NCBI GenBank assembly: GCA_036677425.1
Contig: JARFVT010000013.1
Span: forward strand, 372,001-436,000
Length of the DNA: 64,000 bases
From: JARFVT01 sp036677425
GTDB lineage: Bacteria; Pseudomonadota; Alphaproteobacteria; UBA8366; Aestuariispiraceae
Direction: 5' to 3'
Part shown: positions 37,761 to 46,698 of the stretch, in pieces
Numbering within the stretch: the stretch's first letter is position 1
How the letters are laid out: every line of letters begins with the position of its first letter
The notes under the pieces: model-generated
Told to the model about the DNA's origin: nothing
Database searches by the model: none
The model's input: only the letters and a program-made list of their open reading frames with translations
Made by a program: the position numbers and the translations under genes

Positions 37761-39101
37761 TTATTGAAGGTTATTATATGCGTGTTTTAACATAGTGTTA
37801 GCATTATCACCGTCTTTGATCTCAACTATGCCAACCTCGACCCATACTTTAATAATTTCCATTATTTCTTCGGTAAGATGGAATTCTGAATGATTCAATA
37901 TCCCTGCGATACGGTTGCATACGGCGCTTGCTTCGTTATATTCTGACCCTGTTAATATAACTGCAAAATCATCATCACCAATTCGTGCGACCGTATCTTC
38001 GATACGCAGTAATCCCTTTATCCAGCTTGCCATTTGTTTTAATAGAATCTTATGGGATTCATTACCAAAACGTTGTAATATATCAGGTGCATTTTTTATG
38101 GAAAAAATGCATAATGACATATAACTATTACGTGATTGGCAATTATCAACCACGCGTTGCAGGTGGTTTTCAAAAAACTCTCGAGAATATATTTGTTCGA
38201 TATTATCACAGGTTTTATTATTAAGACTTGCAGAAAATGATTGCCGCATTGCCATTCTTGACCGTTGGCTGGCCACAAGTATTTCAATATAAGTACCAAT
38301 TAAATCTAAATCACGATTATCAATTAATGCGATATTTGCACCGCTTTTATAAATTTCATCAATATTTTTATAAAGAGATTTTGGCGCAAGTATAAGCACA
38401 GGTAAGTTGAATAAACGCGGGTTATTACGAATATGGCGGCATAAAAATAAAGCGCGATCTCCATCATCCTCGGGCCTTAGGGTGATAATACATGCTTCGC
38501 AATCTTTTTGATCGAGCCTATCCGCCGCATTAAAGGCATTTATTTCCATTAATGTATCAATATTACGTTTTAATAAATTTGTTTGAATATCGGCTTCTGC
38601 TGCTGATGATTGTGCGACAATCATGACACGATATTGTTTTTTAATTTCGGCGTGGTTCGGCGATATTTTTATTTTGCTATTAAGATGGTTGGCAGTTTCA
38701 ACCCTTAAATTCAATTCATTTTTTATGGTTGATATGCGCGCCAATGCTGGTAACCGTTTTATAACTAATTCTGCGGGCAGCGGTAACTCAATCATATCTT
38801 CAACACCAGCGGCAATACTGCGCTTGCGATATTGAAAATTGGCCTCACAATCATATAGAAATACAGGAATATTGTTTAAATTTTTATCGGCATTTAATTT
38901 TTCCGCGATATCAAGGCTTTGTTGGTCTTGAAAATTGCCAATTATAATTAAATTAGGCATGGTTTTTTCAACTATTGATACTAGCTTTGCGACATCATTT
39001 ACGGATGATGCTTTATATCCAGCCTTATCTAAATGACTAACAATTTTATTCGTGGTGGCATTATCAGGGTCGGCAACCAGAATATGTGCATGATAGCGCA
39101 T
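37761..39101 (-). CDS. PleD-like REC-REC-GGDEF protein, degenerate at all active sites
   Basis: A 446-residue protein laid out like the diguanylate cyclase PleD: receiver (about 4-120), second receiver (about 155-280) and GGDEF domain (about 290-440). The phosphate-accepting Asp is replaced in both receivers (LIIIGNF and CIITLRP where L-x-x-x-D is expected). The GGDEF signature reads IGDDDF, and the metal Asp before it is missing (CIFSIKN). It is therefore unlikely to make cyclic di-GMP and more likely works as a scaffold or binding protein. The frame is intact and the fold looks complete, so it is not an ordinary pseudogene. Confidence 0.82.
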   Translation of the reverse strand: MRYHAHILVADPDNATTNKIVSHLDKAGYKASSVNDVAKLVSIVEKTMPNLIIIGNFQDQQSLDIAEKLNADKNLNNIPVFLYDCEANFQYRKRSIAAGVEDMIELPLPAELVIKRLPALARISTIKNELNLRVETANHLNSKIKISPNHAEIKKQYRVMIVAQSSAAEADIQTNLLKRNIDTLMEINAFNAADRLDQKDCEACIITLRPEDDGDRALFLCRHIRNNPRLFNLPVLILAPKSLYKNIDEIYKSGANIALIDNRDLDLIGTYIEILVASQRSRMAMRQSFSASLNNKTCDNIEQIYSREFFENHLQRVVDNCQSRNSYMSLCIFSIKNAPDILQRFGNESHKILLKQMASWIKGLLRIEDTVARIGDDDFAVILTGSEYNEASAVCNRIAGILNHSEFHLTEEIMEIIKVWVEVGIVEIKDGDNANTMLKHAYNNLQ

Positions 39102-39249
39102 GAATAATCTTACCTTATAAAATTAATAATTAAACTATTACTATTCACTAAGAAAACACCATAATGGTTAAGATTTTCTTTGTCGAATAGAACTATAGCT
39201 TATAAAGATAGTATTTATACATAAAAACTTACATAAGGACAAAATTATA

Positions 39250-39564
39250 ATGATAATTGATCATCGCACATATAATATATTACCTGGTAAATTGCCTGAA
39301 TTTCTTAAAATATATAAGGAATTGGGTTTGGATGTTCAGCGGGAAAATCTTGGCAATCTTGTCGGTTATTATGTTTCAATGGATATCGGTGAACTTAATC
39401 AAATCATTCATCTTTGGGGGTATGAAAGCCTTGAAGATAGATCCAAAAGGCGTGCAGAACTTGCCAAGTCAAAAAAATGGCAGGAGTTTTTAAAGAATGC
39501 TTTGCCATTATTATCAAAAATGGAAAATAAGATATTAACGCCGACAGATTTCTCGCCGTCATAA
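39250..39564 (+). CDS. NIPSNAP-family protein
   Basis: A 104-residue ferredoxin-like alpha-beta barrel protein of the NIPSNAP family. The signature includes IIDHRTYNILPGKLPEFLKI at the start and HLWGYESLEDRSKRRAELAK near residue 56. Bacterial members are often encoded with sugar or aromatic catabolic enzymes, but their reaction is mostly unknown. The ATG at 39250 follows AAGGAC. It stands alone here. Confidence 0.85.
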   Translation: MIIDHRTYNILPGKLPEFLKIYKELGLDVQRENLGNLVGYYVSMDIGELNQIIHLWGYESLEDRSKRRAELAKSKKWQEFLKNALPLLSKMENKILTPTDFSPS

Positions 39565-39588
39565 TATTTACATATTTATAGCAATAGT

Positions 39589-39613
39589 TTTTCTAAGCAG
39601 TAACCTTAGAAAA
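39589..39613. promoter_or_regulatory. Perfect 9-bp inverted repeat upstream of cysD
   Basis: TTTTCTAAG (39589-39597) and CTTAGAAAA (39605-39613) pair across seven bases. It lies between the NIPSNAP stop and cysD. It could be a weak terminator (no clean T run follows) or an operator for the sulfur operon. Confidence 0.35.
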
Positions 39614-39679
39614 GCTTGTTTGCTTTAATTGTCATAACCCATAAATTCCATGTTGAATTATAATAATCATGGAAATTTT

Positions 39680-40581
39680 ATGAATAAATTAACGCATTTG
39701 CAACGGTTGGAAGCAGAAAGCATCCATATCATGCGCGAGGTTATGGCAACGTCAAAAAACCTGTAATGCTATATTCCATCGGTAAAGATAGCGCGGTAAT
39801 GTTGCATATTGCACGCAAAGCATTTTATCCTGCCAAGCTTCCATTGCCATTATTGCATGTGGATACTAGATGGAAATTTTCTGAGATGATACGCTTTCGT
39901 GATCAATTGGTAAAAAAATATAATCTTGATTTATTAACCTATATTAACCCTGATGGTATTAACGACAATATTGGGCCATTCACCCATGGTGCCGAAACGC
40001 ACACCCATATTATGAAAACCGAAGCCTTGAAAAAGGCATTGGATAAATATGGTTTTGATGTGGCATTTGGCGGCGCAAGACGTGATGAGGAAAAATCACG
40101 GGCAAAAGAGAGAATATTTTCATTTCGTGATAAAAATCATCGTTGGAACCCAAAGCAACAACGGGCAGAATTATGGAATATTTACAATAGTAATATTAAC
40201 ATTGGCGAATCTATCAGGGTTTTCCCGCTGTCAAATTGGACGGAGCTTGATATATGGCAATATATTTATCAAGAAAACATACCAATTGTGCCGCTTTATT
40301 TAGCAAAAATACGACCTGTGGTTGAGCGAAATGGCAATTTAATAATGGTTGATGATGATCGACTGCCGTTAAATAATGGCGAAATACCACAGATGCGTAA
40401 AATTCGCTTCCGCACCCTTGGCTGTTATCCTTTAACGGGTGCTATTTTATCAGATGCTGATAATATTGCCGCTATTATCGAAGAAATGATATGCTCTAAC
40501 CTTTCCGAACGCCAAGGTCGTGTGATCGACCATGATGGCGGCGCATCAATGGAGAAGAAAAAACAGGAAGGGTATTTTTAA
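39680..40581 (+). CDS. cysD: Sulfate adenylyltransferase subunit 2, split by a -1 frameshift
   Basis: CysD, the small subunit of ATP sulfurylase. The ATG at 39680 opens the family N-terminus (MNKLTHLQRLEAESIHIMRE). After codon AAC at 39758-39760 the frame runs into TAA at 39764-39766. The normal continuation (PVMLYSIGKDSAVML, with the PP-loop SIGKDS) is in the -1 frame. The switch point is A AAA AAC (39754-39760), in frame, a canonical slippery heptamer, and a -1 slip restores the expected protein exactly. The second frame could also restart at the TAATG overlap (ATG 39766), losing about 29 residues. The C-terminal part (FRTLGCYPLTGA) is intact. A plain one-base deletion is the simplest other reading. 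Confidence 0.85.
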
Positions 40582-40582
40582 T

Positions 40583-42556
40583 ATGGAGAATAGTTTAAAC
40601 GTCAATAGTAATGAGGAAATAGAGCCATATAACAATGATAATGGCACGGTTAATGAGCCAATTAATATTAATGATGGGGATGTTAAATCAAATTTAAAAA
40701 ATACCAATAAATCATTATTGCGCTTTATAACCTGTGGTAGTGTCGATGATGGTAAGTCAACATTGATTGGTAGGATGTTATATGATGCAAAATTTATTTT
40801 AAAAGACCAGCTCGATAGCTTGATCAAAGAAAGCAAATCATTTGGTACGCAAAATGGTGAAATTGATTTTGCCTTACTGGTTGATGGATTGGCAGCCGAA
40901 CGCGAACAAGGCATAACCATTGATGTTGCCTATCGATTTTTTGCTACAGATAAACGTAAATTTATTGTTGCAGATACTCCAGGCCATGAAGAATATACCC
41001 GCAATATGGCAACGGGGGCATCAACTGCCGATTTAGCAATAATATTAATTGATGCCAGAAAATCTATTTTGCAGCAAACAAAACGCCATAGCTTCATTGC
41101 AAATTTACTTGGTATTAAGCATATTTTGGTTGCGGTTAATAAAATGGATTTGGTCGATTACAGCCAAGATATCTTTGATGAAATAAAAGATGATTATAAA
41201 TTAATTGCCGATAATCTTGGCATTGATGATTTATCATTCATACCAATTTCCGCCTTAAAGGGTGATAATATTGTAAAAAAATCGATGGATATGAAATGGT
41301 ACAATGGGCCGCCATTGATCGAATATTTGGAAAATATTGAAACTATATCGTCAATTATACCAAGCCATAAAAATAATAATTTTCGTTTGCCTGTTCAATG
41401 GATAAATCGCCCTGATTTAGATTTTAGGGGTTTTTGTGGCACGATTGCATCGGGTAAAATAATAACAGGCGATAAGATAGTAACCTTGCCAAGCGGTAAA
41501 AGCAGCATAGTTAAATCAATATTGGTTGGTGATAATGAAGTGAAAACTGCATTTTCTGGTCAAGCAATAACCATAACATTAAATGATGAAATTGATATTT
41601 CTCGCGGTGATATAATTGTAAACCCTGCATCGAGACCAATGGTTAATAATGCTTTTCAAGCGCATATTATCTGGATGAATGATAATGAAATGTTGGTTGA
41701 TAAAAATTATCAATTTAAAAGTTGCAATAAAATAATATCGGGTAATATTAGAAAAATTAATCATAAAATAAATATTAATGATTTTTGCCATATTAATACA
41801 AAAAATCTGTCATTAAATGAAGTTGGTATGGTCGATATAGAATTGGATCAATCACTGGCATTTGATAGTTATAATGATAATAAAACCACAGGGGCGTTTA
41901 TTATGATCGATCGCCTGACCAATGAAACCGTTGCTTGTGGTATGATTATCGATCAAATTAAATCTGAGAATAATAATTTATTTTGGCAAAAAACATCAAT
42001 TGATGCAGAGGATCATGCCCGTCAGAAATCACAAAAACCAATTATATTATGGTTCACTGGTCTATCTGGTTCGGGCAAGTCGAGCATTGCAAATATAGTG
42101 GAAAAGAAGCTTTATGGCTTGGGCAAACATAGCTTTATATTGGATGGTGATAATATAAGGCATGGATTAAGCAAAGATTTAGATTTTAGCCAAAATGATA
42201 GGGTGGAAAATATTCGTCGTATAAGTGAAGTGGCAAAATTAATGAGCGATGCTGGTTTGATTGTTCTAACATCATTCATTTCACCATTTGCCAGTGATCG
42301 TCAGATGGCAAAAAAAATGCTCGGCATAAAATATACTGAAATATTCATCGATACGCCGCTTGCTATCTGTCAACAGCGTGATCCAAAGGGGCTATATAAA
42401 AAGGTCAAAGCTGGTGAAATTAGAAATTTCACAGGTATAGATAGCCCATATGAAAAACCAATTAACCCAGATATTCATATTAAAAGCCATTATGCAAATA
42501 TCGAGGATTGTGCCGATTTAATTATAAAATATTTGCATAAAAATAATCTTATTTAA
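40583..42556 (+). CDS. cysNC: Fused sulfate adenylyltransferase GTPase / APS kinase (CysN-CysC)
   Basis: A 657-residue fusion. The N-terminal 45 residues are an acidic, Asn-rich extension. CysN, the GTPase subunit of ATP sulfurylase, covers about 46-460: GSVDDGKSTLIGRML (G1), ADTPGHEEYTRNM (G3) and NKMD (G4). APS kinase CysC covers about 475-657: LWFTGLSGSGKSSIAN (Walker A), LDGDNIRHGLSKDL. It activates sulfate to APS and PAPS. The start at 40583 directly follows the cysD stop, with GGAAGGG upstream; an in-frame ATG at 40532 inside cysD is rejected. Confidence 0.94.
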   Translation: MENSLNVNSNEEIEPYNNDNGTVNEPININDGDVKSNLKNTNKSLLRFITCGSVDDGKSTLIGRMLYDAKFILKDQLDSLIKESKSFGTQNGEIDFALLVDGLAAEREQGITIDVAYRFFATDKRKFIVADTPGHEEYTRNMATGASTADLAIILIDARKSILQQTKRHSFIANLLGIKHILVAVNKMDLVDYSQDIFDEIKDDYKLIADNLGIDDLSFIPISALKGDNIVKKSMDMKWYNGPPLIEYLENIETISSIIPSHKNNNFRLPVQWINRPDLDFRGFCGTIASGKIITGDKIVTLPSGKSSIVKSILVGDNEVKTAFSGQAITITLNDEIDISRGDIIVNPASRPMVNNAFQAHIIWMNDNEMLVDKNYQFKSCNKIISGNIRKINHKININDFCHINTKNLSLNEVGMVDIELDQSLAFDSYNDNKTTGAFIMIDRLTNETVACGMIIDQIKSENNNLFWQKTSIDAEDHARQKSQKPIILWFTGLSGSGKSSIANIVEKKLYGLGKHSFILDGDNIRHGLSKDLDFSQNDRVENIRRISEVAKLMSDAGLIVLTSFISPFASDRQMAKKMLGIKYTEIFIDTPLAICQQRDPKGLYKKVKAGEIRNFTGIDSPYEKPINPDIHIKSHYANIEDCADLIIKYLHKNNLI

Positions 42557-42615
42557 AATTTAATTAACGATATTAATATATTAACGATATAAATATATTA
42601 AGGATATGGCGTGAT

Positions 42616-43305
42616 ATGGATTATTTGCAAAGATTAGAATTGGTTAATGAATTAAATAATAGATATGATGATATTGGTGCATATTCATTGTTAGAAGAAT
42701 TATGGCGCGATTTTCCTAAGTTAGCCCTAGTTTCATCATTTGGTGCTGAATCAGCAGTATTATTACATTTAATATCAAGGGTCGATACGGAAATACCTAT
42801 TGTTTTTATTGATACAGGTAAGCTTTTTCAAGAAACCATCGAATATAAAGATATGTTAGAAAAAACTTTAATGTTAAAGAATATTAAAATATTTAAACCA
42901 GACTATAAACAGTTACAAAAACATGATCCTGATGGTGTAGCGCATATTAAGGATGGCAATATATGCTGTTATATTCGTAAGGTTGAGCCGCTTGAACGCG
43001 CCCTTGATGATTGCGATATATGGATTTCAGGCCGCAAGCGTTTTCAATCCAGCACAAGGGCAAATATTGATATATTTGAAATTGACGATATACGCATCAA
43101 GGTCAACCCGCTGGCGGAATGGAACGCATATGATTTGCAGGAATATGTAAAAAAATATCAATTGCCAGCCCATCCATTAATAAAAGATAATTATTTATCA
43201 ATTGGTTGTAAACCATGCACCACGGCGGTTAAATTTGGCGAAGATCCACGATCGGGCAGATGGCGCGGTGTTGAGAAAACCGAATGCGGTATTCATAAAA
43301 AATAA
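42616..43305 (+). CDS. cysH: APS/PAPS reductase (assimilatory, Fe-S type)
   Basis: A 229-residue adenosine 5'-phosphosulfate reductase. The PP-loop-like ALVSSFGAESAVLLHLI is near residue 37 and the substrate loop FIDTGKLFQET near 72. Cys pairs ICCYIRKVEPL near 116 and IGCKPCT near 200 are the [4Fe-4S] ligands that mark the APS-reducing form. The C-terminal GIHKK follows the catalytic Cys in KTECGIH. It follows cysNC on the same strand and turns the activated sulfate into sulfite. No sulfite reductase is in the window. Confidence 0.93.
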   Translation: MDYLQRLELVNELNNRYDDIGAYSLLEELWRDFPKLALVSSFGAESAVLLHLISRVDTEIPIVFIDTGKLFQETIEYKDMLEKTLMLKNIKIFKPDYKQLQKHDPDGVAHIKDGNICCYIRKVEPLERALDDCDIWISGRKRFQSSTRANIDIFEIDDIRIKVNPLAEWNAYDLQEYVKKYQLPAHPLIKDNYLSIGCKPCTTAVKFGEDPRSGRWRGVEKTECGIHKK

Positions 43306-43327
43306 ATTTAGCTATTATATTATTTAT

Positions 43328-43365
43328 AATATGTTATTTAGGTGTATAGACCTAAATAACATATT
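43328..43365. promoter_or_regulatory. Long perfect palindrome between cysH and the LysR gene
   Basis: A 16-base arm (43328-43343) pairs perfectly with 43350-43365 across the six-base loop GTATAG; the core is ATGTTATTTAGGT / ACCTAAATAACAT. It ends ten bases before the LysR start codon and abuts its ribosome site (CGAGGA at 43366-43371). It may be the autoregulatory operator of the LysR protein or an mRNA hairpin. There is no T run, so a terminator is less likely. Confidence 0.6.
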
Positions 43366-43375
43366 CGAGGATAGA

Positions 43376-44287
43376 ATGAAACGCGCATTATTGCCTTTAA
43401 ATGCTTTGAGAGCTTTCGATGCCGCAGCAAGACATTTAAGTTTTAAAAATGCCGCCGAAGAAATATCCGTAACCCCAGCCGCCATAAGCCAGCAAATACG
43501 TAGCCTTGAAGAATATTTATCTATTAAATTATTCATTCGCGATAAACATATTTTACGTTTAACAAAACAGGCGGAACTTTCATTACCAATTTTGACCAAG
43601 GCATTTGAAAATTTTGAACAGGTAATTGATATATTACAAGAAAGCCATAAGGATAATGATCTGCGGCTATCGTTATCGCCGTCTTTTGCCTCTAAATGGT
43701 TGATTCCACGCATCGGCCGTTTTAATGACAAACACCAAGAAATTACCGTCAGGGTTGATGCCTCAATGGCATTGGTTAATTTTAAAAATAGTGATTATGA
43801 CCTGGCAATTCGTTATGGACGTGGCAATTATCCCGATCTTTATGTGGAAGAATTAATGAAAGAAGAAGTTTTTCCCGTTTGTGCGCCAGAATTGCTTATG
43901 GGTGAGGATGGCGTAAAATCATATGATGATCTATGCAATATAACCCTTATTCATGATGATTCATCGCTCGAAGATGAAAGCTGCCCACAATGGCATATGT
44001 GGTTAAAAGCAGTTGATATTATTTTACCAAAAAATTCCCGTAGAATTCACTTTAACACTACCCAATTAACATTAGAAGCGGCGATAGCAGGGCGCGGTGT
44101 TGCCCTTGCCAAGGGGAATATTGCTAAGGATGATTTGCAAAAAGGTAAATTAGTTCGGATATTTAGTAGGTCATTAGCGATTGATTTTGCCTATTATATT
44201 GTTTGTTCAAATAATCGTAAAGATATAGCAAAAGTCGCAGCATTCATAAAATGGCTGCGTAATGAAGTTCAAAGTGATTTAGAATAA
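43376..44287 (+). CDS. LysR-family regulator (GcvA-like)
   Basis: A 303-residue LysR protein of the GcvA branch. The N-terminal helix-turn-helix reads LPLNALRAFDAAARHLSF then SVTPAAISQQIRSLEEYL (about residues 5-55). The effector domain has LRLSLSPSFASKWLIPRIGR near 100 and IAGRGVALAKG near 240. The ATG at 43376 follows CGAGGATAGA; a longer in-frame start at 43202 lies inside cysH and is rejected. It follows the sulfate genes, but GcvA-type regulators usually act on amino-acid or beta-lactam genes, so control of the cys operon is unproven. Confidence 0.88.
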   Translation: MKRALLPLNALRAFDAAARHLSFKNAAEEISVTPAAISQQIRSLEEYLSIKLFIRDKHILRLTKQAELSLPILTKAFENFEQVIDILQESHKDNDLRLSLSPSFASKWLIPRIGRFNDKHQEITVRVDASMALVNFKNSDYDLAIRYGRGNYPDLYVEELMKEEVFPVCAPELLMGEDGVKSYDDLCNITLIHDDSSLEDESCPQWHMWLKAVDIILPKNSRRIHFNTTQLTLEAAIAGRGVALAKGNIAKDDLQKGKLVRIFSRSLAIDFAYYIVCSNNRKDIAKVAAFIKWLRNEVQSDLE

Positions 44288-44387
44288 TAGGGTTTATTTA
44301 TCAATTTTTAATAAATATCACATCTATTTGTAACTGTTTTTTCAGCGGGTATGAAAAATTAGTTTCTATGATTATTTTAGGGGAAAA

Positions 44388-44608
44388 TCACAATTTATTT
44401 GGTTGCCTGCGGGACATTACATACGCGATGGTTGTGGTGGTTAGAATTCAATCACTGAAGAATTAAATGATAATGCCCCCGTTGGCGGTAGGGCGGCAAA
44501 TGCTAAACGGCATAGTTCGAAAATAGAATTTGTCCCGCTGAAAGGTAATCATACACGAGCACCAAGGTTGAAAACTGGTATTTTAGAATTTGACAGGGTA
44601 ACTGGTGG
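44388..44608 (+). pseudogene. radA: 5' fragment of radA (DNA repair protein RadA/Sms), cut by an IS end
   Basis: On the plus strand this stretch reads like the start of alphaproteobacterial RadA. A worn zinc-finger region (SQFIWLPAG, then GCGG, stop, NSITEE) is followed by VGGRAANAKRH and APRLKTGILEFDRVTGG, which normally precedes the ATPase core. It has a stop codon in place of the usual Trp before NSI. It ends exactly where the IS terminal sequence GGTAATACCCC begins at 44609. The ATPase and Lon-like parts are absent from this window. Whether another radA exists elsewhere is not known. Confidence 0.75.
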
Positions 44609-44646
44609 GGTAATACCCCATTTATAATGGGAATGGATTCAATGGG

Positions 44647-45231
44647 TCAGGGCAACAACGTCTCTAGTTTATGTGCTGGAGTTTGGAAGTCCAGTGTTTT
44701 TCTTGGTAGCGAATTTAGCTGATTTGCAATAATATTTAGCTCGTTTTGGGAGTGATCTGATAAGCAACTATCTTTTGGAAAATGCCTTAACAATCCATTT
44801 GTATTTTCATTGGTACCTCGCTGCCACGGGCTTCTAGGGGCACAGAAATAGAGATCCATATTGGGTTCGAGCAAAATTTTTTATGAGCTGCTAATTCTGT
44901 TCCCCGATCCCAAATAAGGCTTTGTTTTAAAAGCTTAGGAAGTTTACTCATTTGCCAAACCAGTGCTGATACGACGGCTTCAGTTTTTCGACCATCTATC
45001 TTTACAAAAATGGTAAAACGAGACTGACCTTCAACGACGGCATCTACAATCCTGCCTCGCGATCCTGCCTCGTGATCCTGTCTTGTAGATTCTAGCATGC
45101 CTAAACTTTCTTTTTATTCTCAAATAATTACGCATCTCCTTATGGAACAGGCCACGCGTTTGAATAAATAAGCTTTTATAGATCGTTTCATGAGACATAT
45201 GCATAGTTTTGGACGCTTGCCATGCTTCCAC
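44647..45231 (-). pseudogene. IS30-family transposase, broken into fragments
   Basis: Read on the reverse strand, three frames together give an eroded IS30 transposase. The parts are KTMHMSHETIYKSLFIQTRG, then GRIVDAVVEGQSRFTIFVKI, then SLIWDRGTELAAHKKF, and finally SPWQRGTNENTNGLLRHFPK and LNSLPRKTLDFQTPAHKLE. At least two frameshifts and an internal gap, removing the region around the first catalytic Asp, make it inactive. The N-terminal helix-turn-helix is missing. Confidence 0.85.
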
Positions 45232-45310
45232 GCTCTTTTATCAGCTGACCTGCGCCCTTTAAATTAGTCCATTTATAAGTAGAGTCTTTCTCAACAGGAG
45301 GAAGATCAGA

Positions 45311-45577
45311 ATGAAACGTAGTAGATTTAACGAAGAACAGATTATTCGTATATTAAAAGAGCAGGAATCTGGCATTACCACCGCAGATCTTTGCCGCAGA
45401 CACGGAATTGCAGAAAGTACATTTTACAAGTGGAAGTCAAAATATGGCGGCATGGAAGTCAGTGATGCTAAACGATTAAAATTGCTTGAAGATGAAAACC
45501 GCTGTTTAAAATCTTTGCTGGCGGATGCCCATTTGGATATTTCGATGTTGAAAGATGTGAATGCAAAAAAATGGTAA
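45311..45577 (+). CDS. IS3-family transposase OrfA
   Basis: An 88-residue DNA-binding subunit. The helix-turn-helix is in RFNEEQIIRILKEQESGI and CRRHGIAESTFYKWKSKYGG, and a leucine-zipper-like tail follows (RLKLLEDENRCLKSLLADAH). A GAGGAAG ribosome site is just upstream. The gene ends in the slippery run A AAA AAA (45565-45571), where ribosomes would shift by -1 to make the OrfAB transposase. Confidence 0.92.
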   Translation: MKRSRFNEEQIIRILKEQESGITTADLCRRHGIAESTFYKWKSKYGGMEVSDAKRLKLLEDENRCLKSLLADAHLDISMLKDVNAKKW

Positions 45578-46476
45578 CGCCCGCTGGCAAGCGAGATGCT
45601 GTCACTCACCTTCGAACAAATTTTATGGTGAGTGAGCGGCGGGCGTGTTTAATGCTTAACGTGGAACGATCTTTAATCCGGTACCAATCCGTACGACCCA
45701 ATGATGCGGTATTACGCAGCAGATTACGCGAATTATCGCATTTACGTAAACGCTTTGGCTATCGCCGTCTGCATATTTTATTGGCACGTGAGGGTTATCA
45801 CCTTAACCATAAGAAGCTTCGGCGTTTGTATAAAGAAGAAGGTTTGGCAGTTCGCAAACGGAATGGTCGCAAGCGTGCTATTGGCACAAGATTACCGATT
45901 GCAGTGCCTTCTAAGGTCAACGAACGCTGGTCGCTTGATTTTGTCAGTGATAGTTTTATGGATGGCAGGCGTTTTAGAATGTTATGTGTTGTTGATGATA
46001 GCAGCCGAGAATGTTTGGCACTGGTGGCTGATACATCTATCGGTGGTCATCGTTTGTCCCGTGAGTTAGATAACATAATAGCAATACGTGGCAAGCCAGA
46101 TACAATAGTCAGCGATAACGGCACGGAAATGACATCAAATGCCCTACTAAAATGGCAAGGCGACATGGGCATCAATTGGCATTACATCGCACCAGGCAAG
46201 CCGATGCAAAACGGGTTTGTGGAAAGCTTCAATGGTAAATTACGTGATGAATGTTTAAATGAAACACTGTTTGAAGACCTTCATCATGTTCGTAAGATAT
46301 TAGCAGATTGGCGCGATGATTATAATCATGTAAGGCCGCACTCAGCCTTGGATGGGCAAAGCCCAATACAAGCTTTGCAAAATAAAAACGACCAACCATT
46401 ATGGGGGCATGCCCCCATAATGGTTGCAAATGATCAAATAATTGATAAAAACTTAACTAAAGGACTCTACGGCTAA
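45571..46476 (+). CDS. IS3-family transposase OrfB (integrase catalytic domain)
   Basis: A 301-residue DDE recombinase domain. An HTH_21 segment (LRKRFGYRRLHILLAREGY) precedes the catalytic core, with Asp in RWSLDFVSDSF, Asp in TIVSDNGTEMTS and Glu in NGFVESFNGKLRDECLNE; all three acidic residues are present. It is probably made mainly as an OrfAB fusion by the -1 shift at 45565-45571; the ATG at 45571 lies inside the slippery site. Confidence 0.92.
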   Translation: MVTPAGKRDAVTHLRTNFMVSERRACLMLNVERSLIRYQSVRPNDAVLRSRLRELSHLRKRFGYRRLHILLAREGYHLNHKKLRRLYKEEGLAVRKRNGRKRAIGTRLPIAVPSKVNERWSLDFVSDSFMDGRRFRMLCVVDDSSRECLALVADTSIGGHRLSRELDNIIAIRGKPDTIVSDNGTEMTSNALLKWQGDMGINWHYIAPGKPMQNGFVESFNGKLRDECLNETLFEDLHHVRKILADWRDDYNHVRPHSALDGQSPIQALQNKNDQPLWGHAPIMVANDQIIDKNLTKGLYG

Positions 46477-46502
46477 CTGGTACAAAGTTGGGGCGCAGGT
46501 CA

Positions 46503-46698
46503 GCAACAAAATGCTTATGTGGAGCGCTTCAACAGAACTGTCCGTTATGATTTATTAAACCAATATATTTTTAAGGAGATTACAGATGTTCAAATTGCCA
46601 CAACAAAATGGCTCTGGACTTACAATAATGAAAGACCTAATATGGCACTTGGTGGTATAACACCAAATCAAAAATTAACTATTGAGCATGCTCAATAG
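46503..46698 (+). pseudogene. C-terminal tail of an older IS3 OrfB
   Basis: This plus-strand stretch reads QNAYVERFNRTVRYDLLNQY, then TKWLWTYNNERPNMALGGIT and PNQKL. It is the tail of an IS3 OrfB of a different subgroup from the intact element. It keeps the last catalytic Glu (VERFN). The rest of that gene is gone. It belongs to the same family as the remnant at 19600-19995, judged by their shared right ends. Confidence 0.8.

Larger units (their letters stand above)
45246..46502 (+). mobile_element. Intact IS3-family insertion sequence (1257 bp)
   Basis: The element is bounded by the inverted ends TGACCTGCGCCC (45246-45257) and GGGGCGCAGGTCA (46490-46502). It carries OrfA and OrfB overlapping in the -1 frame. 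No matching target duplication is seen: the left flank is IS30 debris and the right flank is an older IS3 OrfB, so a deletion probably followed insertion. Confidence 0.85.

Noticed and set aside
39766..40581. cysD as a normal gene starting at 39766
   Set aside because: This start would drop the conserved first 29 residues, which are present just upstream in the other frame.
43202..43375. N-terminal extension of the LysR gene
   Set aside because: It lies inside cysH; the ATG at 43376 has a ribosome site and the usual LysR start.
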